A stretch of DNA of 64,000 nucleotides from contig NC_133940.1 of assembly GCF_031877795.1 (NCBI RefSeq), positions 12,587,985 to 12,651,984 on the forward strand, given 5' to 3'. The notes beneath the pieces are model-generated. The model saw only the letters and a list, made by a program, of their open reading frames with translations. It was not told the DNA's origin and did no database searches. The position numbers were made by a program, and so were the translations under genes. Positions 11,601 through 23,600 of this stretch are shown one piece after another; within the stretch, counting starts at the first letter, position 1, and the number at the start of each line of letters is the position of its first letter. The DNA comes from Strix aluco. Taxonomy: Eukaryota; Chordata; Aves; Strigiformes; Strigidae.

Positions 11601-14600
11601 ATTTGTCTGAACAGTCTGTACTTTTCATTATCTCTGCTATTGGAAATATATTTCCTTTTGTATCTACTTGCAGCACGGCCACCTCCTCTGGACTTGAGGA
11701 ACCTCTCCACAATCCGGGAGCATGCTGCCGTGACCAGGATGTGGACTGTGCCTTAGTAAGTCAACAAGAAACCTGCCGTTCCAATATTTTTAACATTGTG
11801 GAATGGAGTTAAAAATAACTTATCACATCCCACAAGAAACAATTTCCTGGCAAAGTCCACAACAAAAAGTTCCCCAGGCTCCTTCCAGCATCCCCCAGGC
11901 TTTTGCTGTCTCTAAAAAGCAAGTGTCCTTTTCAGGACAGGCAGCTGCAGTGCGTTCAGCATCACGCAGTGATGCTCAGTCTGTATTGAAGGTTCCTTTT
12001 GAAAAGTCTGGAGCTGGTCTGCACTCTAGTGTGGTTGCTGCGATGGCTAGAAGCTAAAATGCCTCACTTATTTTTTTTCAAAGTGATAGAGCCATTTTTG
12101 TTCCTGAAAATTAATGCAGCAAAGGAGAACCAGGTAAGATAAAGATCCGCCTGACTTGTAGCCTGGGTGTAGCCTTTGCACTGCCACACAGCTATTCAGA
12201 TTTGATCTGTTGATGTGACTTTTTGTCGCTGGAAATTAGTTGTGGGGTAAAACAAATGCTTTTGGTCCCAAAGCCCAGGTAGTATGAACAGATGATACTG
12301 TTGGGCTCCATGGGCAGTGAGACTCATCTTCAGGGAACTCATGAGCAGGGGAGGACTGCAGCCTGCTGGCAGGGGGGATTCTTGGCGGTACAGCAAAAGG
12401 CTGACAGGAGACCAGCTGTGCTGAAGTGTGCATGCAAAAGCCAGGAATTCCCATCAACCTCCTCTGCATACCCCAGTCACTCCGGAAATTGTGGTTTTAC
12501 AATAGTGTAAGGTGCCAGACAGGGCATTTCCACTCCTCCACCTCAGGTAGCCATTTGGAGGGCAAAAGGGACATGAGATAGGAAGTTTCTCGATTGCAGA
12601 CCCCTCTCTCAGCTGTACAGTTCTAAGGTAGTTAAAGCCCTTCAGTGCTGCCTGTTAGGGAAGCCCAGTAGCCTGCCTCCCAAGCATCCCTGCCAGAGCG
12701 CTGTGGTTAATTAGTGCTGACACAGTGCAGAGTCCTGAAGGATAACAAGCTCAGAGAGTGTTTGCATGTTTTACATTAACAAAACTAAAAAGAAGTATGC
12801 CCGGAACTAATAAAGCAAAAGGAATTATACTGTTCATGCTGCACAAAGTGGCCATCTAATTTCCTAATAACTAACCCCATTGTGCTAGCCTGCAATAATT
12901 TACTCACGATATACCTCTGACAGTTGTTAGTGGAAGAGATTTCCTTGTACAAGGGCTGAGTCACAGCCATCTCCATAGCACAGATAGCATGTGTTTACAC
13001 TGTGTTCAAAGCCAGACAAGTTCCTCTGCATGCACCTCCAGTAGCTGATTAATTCACATCAACCTCCAAAATGTGGATACCCGCACAACTAAGTAACAGC
13101 CCCACTGGCACATATTACCCAGATGAATTATATCTGTCTCTGTGCCCCTTGTTGGAGAATTGCTCCAATGTTTTATGCTTTCTGTCATGCCAGCGATGGC
13201 AAACTTTCATAAATCCCAGGGAAAAAAATCAACAAAAACACTCATAGCAATATAGCACACTTTTTCTAGAACTGAGGAGTGGTTTTAGACATCCTCTCCA
13301 TAAAGGCTGCAGCGTTAGTGTGAGTTTATTCACCATATGGACTGTGTCAGGCTTTGGCTTCATTTCAGAGCATCTGTAAGATGCTTCCTTAACCTCTCCT
13401 GTGTTTTTCTTCATAGCAATCGAATGAGCTTTATCTCACCAGAAAGAGACGGTATTAATTCAGCAAGAATATTTGCCAATTCAGTTTCCGGAGAAGAGGA
13501 AGAAAGTTACATTCATATGGTAATCTTCATTTTCACACAGCCATCCTTTGCTTTATTCTGCTCTGTCACATTGATAGAGAATGCAGAAGTTTGTTTTCTA
13601 AGAAAAAATGTTGAGGAGGTTTGTCCTTTGCCTTCTGTTTTTAAAAAAAATGATGAAACGGTTTTAAGCCAAAGACACTGGGACCAATTTACAGAGAGAT
13701 AAGGGAAGCCCTTCTTCTGCTCTGCAGAACTCAGCTGTTCACCCACGAATGTTGCTGAGCAGTTCCAAGAGATCACAGGGATCAGCCATATTTACATGAG
13801 AACTCATTAAGGCAAAAGAAAATTAAATCTTTTCACCTTTTAAAAGTGTGCCCTGCAAAATCTCCTAGGAAATGACAGAAAGCCGTTAGTGCACTTCCTA
13901 AAGAAACACACCAAATATTGTGCAGAAACAGAACTCCCATTAAAGTCTCTTATTGCTTCTGCTTTGGCTGGTGGCACTAACCCCACTTCCCATCCCATGA
14001 AAGAACATCTGGCTTTGTGGCTTCCTTTTCTTCATTCACTCTTTAGCCATATCTTGCAAAAGACCAGAATCTCAGTTTCCTTTGAATTTTAGGTGGAAAT
14101 GGATCTCAAATCCCTTGATCTGAGCCAATGTCTACAGATTTGGCTCCACAGCCAAAGCCCAACAGCAATGGCTATAGAAATACATTGCAAAACTGACCAC
14201 AATCTCCATGAACCATAGTTTCAAATTTTAACCCATACCTCTGCCAGATCAAAATCTGCTCAGGAGGGCAGTTCCAGTTGTAACTACTCCCTGTTTGATT
14301 TTTCTAGTCAAATAAGACCTTCCATACATTTGTGGTCTTCTGTGATTTTCTTGAGATTAATTTTCAGTTGCTAGATTTGAACAGAATTATCACCATTTCT
14401 TCAGACTTGTAGAACAATGATGGTTGTTAAGAGGGCACCTTGGCAAATCTGAGTCTTCCAAGGGCTTGGGTCGAGAAGTTGGGCACAAGTCCTTCCTGAT
14501 AACATTGAATGAAAATCAGCCTGGTTTGCTTGTTTTGCCATAATTACCAGGAGAAAAAGGCTCTCACAGTTTCTTTATGCCATCCCACAGTTAATCAGCA

Positions 14601-16008
14601 TTATCCTGTGGTAAGTCACCAAACGCACCCTTGGCATAAAAAGTAAGGTGGGTGCTGACCCTTCTCACTTGCGTTCTGCCAGACGAGTCTCCCACCTCGC
14701 AGCTGTAGTCCTACTTCCTTTTAGGAACATGTTTTAAGAATATTAAAAGTTTCTCTTCTTTCCTGACAGGAACACAGACAGGCAACATCTCCATACAGTG
14801 GTGCTTTTCCATGGACAAGGAAATCTAACCTTGATTACTTAGCATTGGATTTTAATTCTGCTTCCCCATCCCCTGTACAGAAGGTACGAGTCATCTGAAA
14901 AACCCCACAGCCAGTCCTATCTTTTTGTCTGCTGGGAGGAAAACAAGACTAAGAGTCACACTCTGCTAGGTGCCCTAAGTATCATGATGAAGCCAGTCGT
15001 GTTTCCAGCTGACTGCATTTGTGGCAGGCTTAAGATTAATATAATAAAAGCACTATTAGGGTGATAAGGTGTCCTTAGCGTGACTCATAGGGATGCCATT
15101 AACACGAGCTTGGCAGAGGGCATGAGACTGCGCTGGGATGTGCAGCCATGAGGGCTCGTGGACAAGCTTGTTGGTGCTTGCAGGATCTCTGCATGCTCTT
15201 TCATTTTCATCAAGTCTCCACAAACCTTTTCCTGCTAGTTTTCCCCCAAACCTCTTTGCAGTAACAAGTTTACAGCCCATGATAAATTCACAGGGTAAAA
15301 CTGTACCGTCTCTTGTAACACAGCAAAAAGTGCATCTTTATTCTTGCATCACCAAAAGCATTTCAATTTCCTTAGCAATGCTGAGAAAATACATTCCTTA
15401 TCCCAGAGAGCTTATAACCTGCCCAGGTGGGAGGTAGGTACCACTGCAGAGCAATGAACTGGTGTCAGTTTGGGTCATTTTATATCCTGTGTATCATTTC
15501 CCCCATCAGCTAATGCTCCTGGATGCAAAAGACTCAAGACTCCTAAGCTTTCTTATTTAAACCCTCCCTGTAGTTAAAATGCAGATAGGTTATCCCTGCA
15601 GCAGGATCACTCAGATGAGAAGAGAATGATTATCTGCATGGAAATAGCCAGAACAGCACGTTTCCCTCGCTCGCTGTGCTGGGCTGAGTGACAGGGTGAC
15701 AGATGGATAATTATAGCTAAAGCAGGCTGTAAAGCAATGCTTTTGTCAGCTGATGTCACTGTGAGCTTCAAGGTGAAGTGAAGCAATCAAGGAACAAGGG
15801 AAAGGGAAAACAGAAAATCAAGCCAGGTTTCACTAGCATGCCTTTTCAACCCTATAATTAATAGATTGGTTTTTTCCTCTCTCTCTCACAGAAACCTTTT
15901 CTCTCTGAGGAGCAGAGAGTGGACTATGTCCAGGTAGATGAACAGAAGACTCAAGCTTTACAGAACACTAAGCAGGAATGGACAGATGAGAGGCAATCAA
16001 AAGTCTAA
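5387..16008 (+). CDS. GAB3: GAB3, GRB2-associated-binding protein 3 (partial: C-terminal ~474 codons, 8 exons)
   Basis: Join of 5387-5603, 6053-6531, 9089-9144, 10295-10550, 11674-11755, 13417-13519, 14770-14883 and 15892-16008; all junctions are GT-AG and in frame. GAB3 is a cytoplasmic docking adaptor that is tyrosine-phosphorylated downstream of cytokine and growth-factor receptors (notably M-CSF) and recruits GRB2, PI3K p85 and SHP2. The identity rests on GAB3-specific segments matching the human protein as I recall it: the CDSWSNSDRSLEQ block, VPRRIS, and the C-terminus ending DERQSKV. Visible motifs are PPPRPPKP (6366-6389) and PPPVNRDLKPRRK (10511-10549) for GRB2 SH3 binding, YVPM (10349) and YIPM (10412) for p85, YIHM (13508), and YLAL (14836) plus YVQV (15925) as the paired SHP2 sites. 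The N-terminal PH-domain exons lie left of the window. GAB1 and GAB2 fit less well. Confidence 0.95.
5604..6052 (+). other. GAB3: GAB3 intron
   Basis: A 449-bp intron bounded by GTAGGT and TGTGCAG. I see nothing else in it. Confidence 0.9.
6053..6531 (+). CDS. GAB3: GAB3 coding exon with proline-rich SH3 site
   Basis: This is the largest exon of the set, 479 nt. It opens with the CDSWSNSDRSLEQ block and contains DVFVDSLQ. The proline motif PPPRPPKP (6366-6389) is the canonical GAB-family SH3 ligand. VPRRISLSSLDN (from 6480) has an RRxS basophilic-kinase/14-3-3-type motif. The donor is GGAAAG|GTGAGT, leaving one base (G) of a split codon. Confidence 0.95.
6532..9088 (+). other. GAB3: GAB3 intron
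   Basis: A 2.56-kb intron. It is AT-richer toward the 3' end, with a run of T just before the acceptor. No repeat or second gene was recognised. Confidence 0.9.
9089..9144 (+). CDS. GAB3: GAB3 small coding exon (56 nt) with NAGNAG acceptor
   Basis: The exon encodes ADMEGSSLRSRDKRLSLNL and matches human GAB3 ADVEGQSLRHRDKRLSLNL. The acceptor reads TTGCAGCAG, a tandem NAGNAG. The first AG keeps an alanine (GCA), while the second would drop only that codon and keep the frame. The first is called because human GAB3 keeps the alanine. The donor is TTG|GTAAGT. Confidence 0.92.
9145..10294 (+). other. GAB3: GAB3 intron
   Basis: A 1.15-kb intron ending in a strong pyrimidine tract (about 10262-10290) before GAAG. 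No other feature was seen. Confidence 0.88.
10295..10550 (+). CDS. GAB3: GAB3 coding exon with two YxxM PI3K sites and the atypical GRB2 SH3 motif
   Basis: The exon begins PCRFSPLYSTAS. It holds DSYVPM (Y at 10349) and DGYIPM (Y at 10412), both consensus p85 SH2 ligands, and PPPVNRDLKPRRK (10511-10549), the atypical PxxxRxxKP ligand of the GRB2 C-terminal SH3 domain. About a dozen residues around FTFPVVSTEKL, between YIPM and SPLPELP, are absent from the human sequence as I remember it. The donor is GGAAAT|GTAAGC. Confidence 0.94.
10551..11673 (+). other. GAB3: GAB3 intron
   Basis: A 1.12-kb intron with no other feature recognised. Confidence 0.9.
11674..11755 (+). CDS. GAB3: GAB3 coding exon (RPPPLDLRNLS block)
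   Basis: This 82-nt exon encodes the RPPPLDLRNLSTIREHA block, nearly identical to human GAB3. The acceptor is CTTGCAG|CA and the donor CCTTA|GTAAGT. The exon ends two bases into a codon, which the next exon completes as tyrosine. Confidence 0.93.
11756..13416 (+). other. GAB3: GAB3 intron
   Basis: A 1.66-kb intron with no gene, repeat or RNA recognised. Confidence 0.88.
13417..13519 (+). CDS. GAB3: GAB3 coding exon ending in the YIHM motif
   Basis: This 103-nt exon encodes SFISPERDGINSAR and the acidic EEEESYIHM end. It matches human GAB3 SFLSPERNGINSAR and SYIEM. The tyrosine at 13508 sits in a YxxM-type context at the exon end. The acceptor is CATAG|C and the donor ATG|GTAATC. Confidence 0.93.
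13520..14769 (+). other. GAB3: GAB3 intron
   Basis: A 1.25-kb intron with no other feature recognised. Confidence 0.88.
14770..14883 (+). CDS. GAB3: GAB3 coding exon with first SHP2-binding tyrosine
   Basis: This exon of 38 complete codons includes SNLDYLALDFNSASPSP. The tyrosine at 14836-14838 in DYLALD is the first half of the bidentate SHP2 (PTPN11) ligand of GAB proteins. The acceptor is GACAG|GAA and the donor AAG|GTACGA. Confidence 0.95.
14884..15891 (+). other. GAB3: GAB3 intron
   Basis: A 1.0-kb intron ending in TTTTTTCCTCTCTCTCTCACAG. Nothing else was recognised. Confidence 0.9.
15892..16008 (+). CDS. GAB3: GAB3 terminal coding exon with second SHP2-binding tyrosine and stop
   Basis: The exon encodes SEEQRVDYVQVDEQK, then the QEWTDERQSKV C-terminus, and a TAA stop at 16006-16008. 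The tyrosine at 15925 in VDYVQVD is the second SHP2 site. The C-terminus is nearly residue-for-residue that of human GAB3, so it looks intact and functional. Confidence 0.96.
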   Translation, partial: KPFLSEEQRVDYVQVDEQKTQALQNTKQEWTDERQSKV

Positions 16009-16487
16009 AGGAGGAAGATCTGGGATCTGGAGGATCTTTTTTTTGCACTGGAACCACAAGGTTAATGAAGCAGCTATCACAGTGGAGTTCAAAGGCAGAG
16101 AGAGTTATAAGATGCTTACAGTCTGCAGAAGAATGGCATTTTTAATGGAAACCTTTGATTTCAGCTGGAAATAGTATGTTGAATGAGTGAGTGGTTCACT
16201 GATGATTCAAGTAAAGCATTACCCTTTTTACTGCCCTTACCAGTAAGCTACATGGTACCATTTTCTGGCATGATTCTGCGACGAGTCATACACTTAATGT
16301 TAACAAATTCACTACATGTTGCATTAATCTAGTTAGTCCTGCCTTCTTCCTCTGTTGCATAATTCCTAGTTGCTAAAGCTATTTTTTGATATTCCTACAA
16401 ACACTGCGGGTGCTCAGAGTGCTTTTATGGCAGCGGGCATCTGACAGGTATTGGTGACTAATCAACTAAGGGCTAAAATACTGAAAC

Positions 16488-16493
16488 AATAAA
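16488..16493 (+). promoter_or_regulatory. GAB3: Candidate proximal poly(A) signal of GAB3
   Basis: An exact AATAAA hexamer lies about 480 nt after the stop codon. Sequence alone does not show whether it is used. Confidence 0.4.
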
Positions 16494-19400
16494 AAGAACT
16501 TTTTGAATATATAGTGTTTAAGCAAAGAGAATTTTGGAAAATATTTTTCCCGTGGGTTTAAAAGGTCTGACTCTGAGCTGATGCTGTCAGAAACTCAAAA
16601 CAGGACTATGTACCGATGGGACTGGAACACATGGTCTCTGACCCTCCGGACAACAGTCATCGTATTAAGCTTCTTCTTTCCATTGTGGCTCACACTTGTC
16701 GCCTTTCTGTCTGATTCCTACTGATGTTTCCTCCCCTATCTTAAGGAGTGTCTTCGGCACAGCACAGCTGCTCCTCTAGCAGGAGGAGGAGGCACACAGC
16801 TCTTGGCTGGCCAAAAAATAGAAAGGGAAGCTGTGAGCCTGTTTCTGCAAGTCTTGGGAGAACTGGCAAAGGATCAAGAATGCTTTCATCTGAGCTGCAG
16901 AAGAAATGCCATTGGAATTGCTGGTAGTTGTCATCAAACTGATTGTTTCACTAGACCCACCCCCCCAAAAAAAGAGAGCTAGGAAGTGCAGCGTGCTCAG
17001 AGAGAGGCTAGCAGGCCTGCCAAAATAAAACAACAATGTGCTTACACGGCGTGAGGACCTCTGGGTTCAGGAAGCTTATCTACCTTGGGACTTGTTACAG
17101 GCACTATCTCAGGATCACATATGTGTATAGTTTATAACATATTTAACTTTAAAAGCTTGGCTGCAATCTTTATTTTAAGGTGGCACACAACCACTTGAAT
17201 CATGGAAGTATGCAGTACCGCTGAGTGACCCACACTGGATTTGATCTTGCAGGCTTTGCCCATGCAGGTAAGTCCCACTAGCCATAAGAGGTCTGATCCT
17301 GTCAGCAAGGACAGGCAGCCAGGACCCTTAGGAAAGATTTGCTCTTTGACAGTGCCAAGTCACTGGCCTCCCTTCATGTGCCTGTTGCTACCACGTTGTA
17401 TTACTGTAATGTGACATTCCAAAAATGCTGATTTACCAAACAGAGGTTGTAGAAATGTCACTGCAGAAACCACTGGCATTTCAAGGCTCCTGCTTACTGT
17501 CCTCCATGCACCCACTCTGCTTCAGCCATTTGGGCACTCTAGGAGGCTGAGAGACGCGGCCAAGTCACACGTCCTGCTGGGAGAGGCAGCATAGCTAACA
17601 GAAACACCAATTTTCTCCTACCTCAAGAGAGCTGAAGTGCTTGCAAGTCTCACTGCAAATACAAAGCTGGGGATCCATGGTGACCAGGCTATTAGCTTTC
17701 CCTGCAAGAACAACGAGGCTCACCAGCGCCTTTATTGACTCTGGGGCAAACTGGGCACCCAGGCCTGCAGGCATAAAGTGTCCTGGACTAGAGCTGCTTG
17801 GAAAAACTGGGTTTATACTGCAGATAGCTGACCTGCTATTTCCTCCTACTCTGCTCCTCCAGCCCCCACCAAAGCTCTAAAATGAAAGTTAATGTTCATA
17901 AAAGTTTTGAAAAGAATTCAGACTTTTCCATAAAAATCTTGTCTGGTGTGAAATTTAGTTTGTTAAAACCCAGTTGTTTTGTCTTAAGACTGATTTAGGA
18001 GAGCTCTGAGCAACTGTGCCCTGGGTGTGGTATTGCTAGAGGGGAAGTGGGTTTGGGGAGAGGCGGTGGAGATCTGCACCTCCACAGAGGTGTTAGAGAG
18101 AGGTAAGCGAGGAAGGGCCACGGTTACAGATGTTTGCCTTTCTGCTCAAAAGAATTGGCTTTCCTTCAAGGTGTACAAATAATACCTGTCACTGAAAGCT
18201 TTTAGTGAATGCTGCAGTACTGAAAGAGTTAAAAGACCAGCTAAAATGTATATTACAGTAGGGGACAGAAAACGTCCACAAAGGGCAGGTAAAATTATGC
18301 TATGCTATGCTACTGCAGATCCTCAATTGCAGAGTGATGGCATGGCAGCCTTCGATGCAGATTGCAATAGCATACAAATCAGCTCATGTTTGACTGGAGT
18401 GTTTCTTTTCATGCTGTCAGAAAATCTTCTAAGTGGAAAAACACCAAGTTGTTGGAGACAACTGACTCGCTTGTTATTCTAGTTTATTGTAAAAATATTT
18501 AAACTTTGACAAACTGGCTAATGGATCATTCAGAAGTTTTGAAAAGAAAGGGTTCTTTGGGTTTTTTTTTTTCCCCCTAAAAGGACATAAACATATAGCT
18601 TGGTGAGGGTTATCCTTCGATCAGAATGGCTCCCTTTCAACTTCCCAGTGTCCCCTGCTTGCCCCCCCGCTACTCTCTTGATCAAACACTGTTCACTGGT
18701 TTCCGACTTTCACTTTTTAACTAAAAGCTGAGTTAGGGAGTTTATTCAGATTTTTCATTTAGGTTTTGGTTTTACCTGCTGCTCCAGGGTCCGTGACATG
18801 CATTCTTGTGTAAGCACAACACATGAAACAGGAGCAATTAAAAAAGTACAAAAAAAGTTTTAAAAGCAGAGCAGTCCTCCCCCAAGGCTTTTATTTCCTT
18901 TTGTTTTAGTCAAATTTCACAATACTCCAAAGCGGGTAAAGAGGAGGAAGAGGATGGTGGAGGATGGCAAAAGCCAAATCTGCTGTGGCCACGCCATCAT
19001 TAAGGATTTTGGTGTGAATGGAGCCACAGCAGCCCCTGCTGTAGTAGATGACTGACATAGCTATGGGCTGCCACCAGCCCAGGGCCAGCACCCGTAGAGC
19101 CTTCTGGTGGGAGAGGAGGGGTGTTACAGAGCAAAAAGGAATCACTGTTTAATGAAGTCAGTTCCTAAATACTGATCCCTTGGCCAAACAGAAAAGAAAA
19201 CCTGTGAAAGCAACCTGAAAGCGTGTCTGGTCTGAAAACGTAGCCCAGGCAAGAGCCCTTGGTTAGCACTGGCTCCAGGGTCAGCCAGACACACTCCTGG
19301 TAGTGTCTGCTTTTTGCTGGGGGTCTGTTATGTTGCTATTTGTATGTATTTCTTAAAAAAGTATCATGAGAGCTGTTGCAGAGAAAGGCTTTGCACCTAA

Positions 19401-20602
19401 ATGAGCAAGGGATGGCCAGTGGTCCCTTAGGAAACTTGTCTCCTGGGGGAACCGGCATTGCCTGGCTCAGGACTTGTAGTGCCTTCTCCAGCACCGCTGG
19501 GGTTTCTCGTTTAAAATGGAGAGAGCACTCAGCGAGCAGAATAGCTTTTGCCCAACTGGAAATGTTGCTCTGTGGAGTTGCCAGGTGAAGCTCTGTTGCA
19601 GGACGATGTGGAAAACAACCAAGCCAAATGGTTTCAGTGCTGTGGTTATTGTTAGGGTGATCAGCTGGATTCCCCCCGCTGTTGACACAGCCGGTGAGTG
19701 AGCCGGCGTGCCAGCACCCAGGCACAGGAGGGAGGAGATCAGAGATGAAATGGCTTTCTTTTACTGAAACTGTGGCCACTGAATATAAAAATAGCCTGCG
19801 TCAAACACCTGCTTGAAATACATCCTAAAGAATCATAAAGAAATCAATCTGATCTGAATTTCTTTCCTGGAGCGAGCAGAATTTCAGTGCTTACTGGGAG
19901 TTACATGTGTTCCCAAGGTCTTTACTCAGTTCAGGTTTAATACGGCCTTATTCTTTCAATGATCACGCATTTGAGCAAGGCATAGCAGGGTCCAAAACTT
20001 GTTTGCTTTTTGGACTAAACTGTATTTTCCATTTATAATTCCTTTATTAGAGGAGGCAGCATTAAATTCGTTACTGGTGGATAGGAACACTTTACCTGAG
20101 AAATGTCAACAGCCATTTAACTCAAGTCAGGTGTTTTCAACCAGCTCACTTTTGCTAATGGTAGCACCCGCACTCTTCCATGTCACTAATTACATCATAG
20201 GTGTAGACTTTGGAGTTGTGTTCACTTGAAGTGATTCAGTGGTTTAGTAATTCAAAGACCATCAGATGCTGTGATGAGAATGAAGCACAGGGCAATGCCT
20301 TTCCTTTGTTCCCCTGTTCCGCAAAACTTGCTCAGGTTTAAAAAAAAAAAAGCCACCAAAATAGCAGACTTTTGCCATGTCAAAGCCAGAATATTTTTTG
20401 TTCAAATAAAAATAAACTTTTTGTCTTGTGCAAATGAAGCATTATACGTTTTTTGTATTTGTAAAGCTGTGGGGAAGCATTAAACAGTCATCTCTGTTAT
20501 GAAGGAGTAAGTCATTGATAGAGGGAAGGGGCTCGCCTTCCTGATGTTTCATGTAATGTTTGTTGTATATATTTGCACATTAAACTGTGTATCTTTTTTT
20601 CT

Positions 20603-20608
20603 AATAAA
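20603..20608 (+). promoter_or_regulatory. GAB3: Candidate distal poly(A) signal of GAB3
   Basis: An exact AATAAA lies in an AT-rich block with ATTAAA about 25 nt upstream. This is a common arrangement for a distal 3' end, but transcript evidence is needed. Confidence 0.35.
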
Positions 20609-20625
20609 TTAATATAAAATGTAGC

Positions 20626-23600
20626 GGTGATCTTTAATTATTTTGATAAGCAAAGGTGCTCATGGGGAAAACTTTCACATTTTTCATGTAATGCTTTTTC
20701 AATTTTTAAAATCTCTTACTAGGCTGTGACTTGTTCATATAAATTATTTGGATGCAAATTCAAACAAATTTGCAAACAAATTTCATACACCTGTGTATCA
20801 GGAAGATTATTTGCAGGTGACTTGAGAAAGAAAGAACAATGAAGTCGAGACCTGGGCTGGTGTCTGCATCGTCCTGGGCCTGGGTAAGATGCAGGTCTCC
20901 AGGCCCTGCTGCAGCCACGGGGCAGGAAGGGGCCGCGCTTACTGACCGAAGACACAGACCACAAGCACAGATTTGATCAGCACATGCTCTGGGCTTGGAT
21001 ACAAAGACTAGTTGTTATTTAACCTGATCCTTTAATTGCTCTATGCTGAGGAGCATGGTTGCTGTTAATGTCATTTCCACATGCAGTGAGCTGGGGACGT
21101 GAGATCCTTTTAACATGCACGTCTCAGGATTTTGAAGAGGAAACGAGGCACTCCATGGGAGCAGAGCTGAGCAAGCCTAGCTGCTAACAAGCAACATAGT
21201 TTGGGAAATAGTTTATTTATTGCTTCAGGCAAGTGTCACTTTTGGATCTGTGTGCTTTGTAATCCTGGCTGGATACCCTCTGTGGTGAATCGAGGGACTT
21301 GTAGCGCTTAGAGAGCCATTGATGGAAACTTGGCTGCAGGACTCCAGAAGCACAGACACGTGTAATTTAGATAAGCCTACGCCTGGGGGCTTGATACAAG
21401 GGAACTGCGTGACATTTTGTGTTCAGTCTTATAGGGAGGGCAGGCCGGATAAATAAAAGGTCAGATAAAGTCTGACTGCCAGTTCACAGGCTGCTTCAGT
21501 GTACTCTCTCCAGCGGAGATGGGAACGGCCCTTTCAGCAGGGAGTACTCCCCAGAAAAGTGACCCCCTTCTCCTGCACCAGCTCCCAGACCCTCGGAGGG
21601 AAGCAAGACATGCCAAAGCCACTGCCACCCCTGCCACAATGGCCCGGCATGTCCCCTCCCTGGGGTACTTCCCAGAGCAGCAGGGGTGGTTCTCACAGAG
21701 GGTCCCAGCACCCAGAGCACCCCCGCAGACAGGGACAGCCCAACCTGTGGGACCCAACACCCTCTGAGCTTGCGATCAAGAAATCTGGCTCTGCAAGTAA
21801 ATGGTGCTGAAATGAAACAGTATGAGGCTGCAAAAAATTCAGGAAGCTCTCAGACTTCTCACGCCGCTTTATAAAGTACTTTGGTGATTAGATAATAATA
21901 ATAATGTGAAAAACCTGAGAGCAAAAAGTATGACTGTGTAAGCACTTGGTAGAGGTTAGCCTCTCTAATCACATCCACAGTTTCAAACCACGTAAAACAT
22001 TTCCCTGAAGCAAAAAGCCACAGAGTAGCCAGCCAGTTACCAAACCCAGGTCATTTTCATGGGGCATGAAACACAAACCCCTCAATAAAGTCAGTAATTC
22101 CCTATCGCTTTGGTGCTTTTTGCCTCTTTAACTCTTTCAGTTAAGAGTGCAATTGCTTTGACCTTTTTTTAGCCTGAGATGCTCAATAGAGCATTCTTGT
22201 GTAAGCGTGTCCATGCCAGGGACTGTATCAACACAAGTCTTGGGCCACAGTGGTGATATCTCATTTCTCTCCAGTAGATCTCTAAAGGGATCTGTACTTT
22301 ATTTCTGGTTTTTCATGATCACTTTGAGGGACAGTGACTCCCCCAGGGCCGGTGGCAGCAGCAGAGATGACACCTGGGTCTGCAGTGTCTTAATCCTGCC
22401 CTTTTGCCAGCAACTAAAGCAGGCTGCACGCTGTGTTTTGACAGGTCTTAAGATCTTCATTTCCCCATCAAACAGCATCTAAAATTCCTCTTCCAGTTGT
22501 TTAGGGCAGAGCTCTATTGGTTATACATATTCATAGGCACGCGCTGGGTGTCAGCAGCACCACATCCAGTGCTTCAACACAAAGGATGTGACTGGTGGAG
22601 GCTCAGCCCCTTCCCACCTGGGGAGCCGATCCTGGACCCTGTTGTAATGCAGGAGCTAGCAGGGAGCAACTCAGCCTTTCATTCATTGTCCTGTTTTGTT
22701 CTACTTTGATTTTCCTTTCACATCTGATTTTAGCATAAGCTCATTGTTATACAGCCACAACATACCCTGCTCTGACAGCTCAGGGATCTCACTGTTGGCA
22801 AATTCATCACTGTGTAAGAGCCTGGAAAGCCCTTGCTCTGCTGGTGGCCTCTCATCAAGAGCTTTAAAGCTTAACGCGATTTGGAGGTGTTTTCCTTGAG
22901 TGTGTTTATGGTGGTTGTTGTTGAAGTTTGGTTTGCTTCTTCATTCAAAAATGCTTTGTCCAGGAGCTCAGCTACCTGGAAGTGCTTCTGACTATACCAC
23001 TATCTAGAGATGCTTGCTTTTGCTACTGCTGCTGTTATTTCTTAGCTTCCTTCCCACAGGAACAGCACAGAGCAATGGGGAAGACCCACTCTGTACTTTT
23101 CCTCACAAGAAAAAAACTACAGACCCTTCACATGAAAGCAGCGGTTCTGCCACCCACCCTGGGAGGATGCCGCTCTGCAAGTGCCTCGGCTTTCTCTGGG
23201 AAGGCACGAAGTGTTGTGTAGAGTTATGGAACGATGGAAAAGGCAAAACATCAAATGAAGGCAGCGCTGGTGGGTGTCCGACAGCACTGGAGGAGATGCC
23301 AGAAGGCAAACATAGCTTTTGCCTTTAGGTTTCCAGATCAAAGTTCAGGACAAGCTTTCAGCACGACCTTTTGTACAGCATGAGAGAGACAATTCCTCTA
23401 CAGAAAGAGATGGAGGATTGAGCAATAGAGGAATTCATAATATCTCTGAGGTCTCGGTAACTCTTTGGTCTCTCTGTTTTGTATTAATGTAGCTTTTGGG
23501 AAGCAGCCAGACTTGCCAGGCAAAGGGAGCCAAGGTTTCATACAGGAGTCCTGGTGGGGTCTGGGTGCCTCCACCACTGGGGCATCCAGCTGAGATCCCT

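Larger units (their letters stand above)
16009..20625 (+). other. GAB3: Probable GAB3 3' UTR (end uncertain)
   Basis: No coding exon was recognised after the GAB3 stop. An AATAAA at 16488 would give a UTR of about 0.5 kb. The AT-rich block at 20540-20625, with AATAAA at 20603, would give about 4.6 kb. A run of A at 20341-20351 could misprime oligo-dT and mimic a 3' end. Open frames on the opposite strand (for example 19336-19779) show no domain or splice support. The extent is an inference. Confidence 0.45.

Noticed and set aside
5387-16008. Calling the left-hand gene GAB1 or GAB2
   Set aside because: The CDSWSNSDRSLEQ, LDLRNLS, SPERDGINSAR and DERQSKV segments match GAB3 and not the GAB1 or GAB2 sequences I recall.
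19336-19779. 147-codon minus-strand frame in the probable GAB3 3' UTR
   Set aside because: No domain, low-complexity composition, and antisense to a transcribed region without support.
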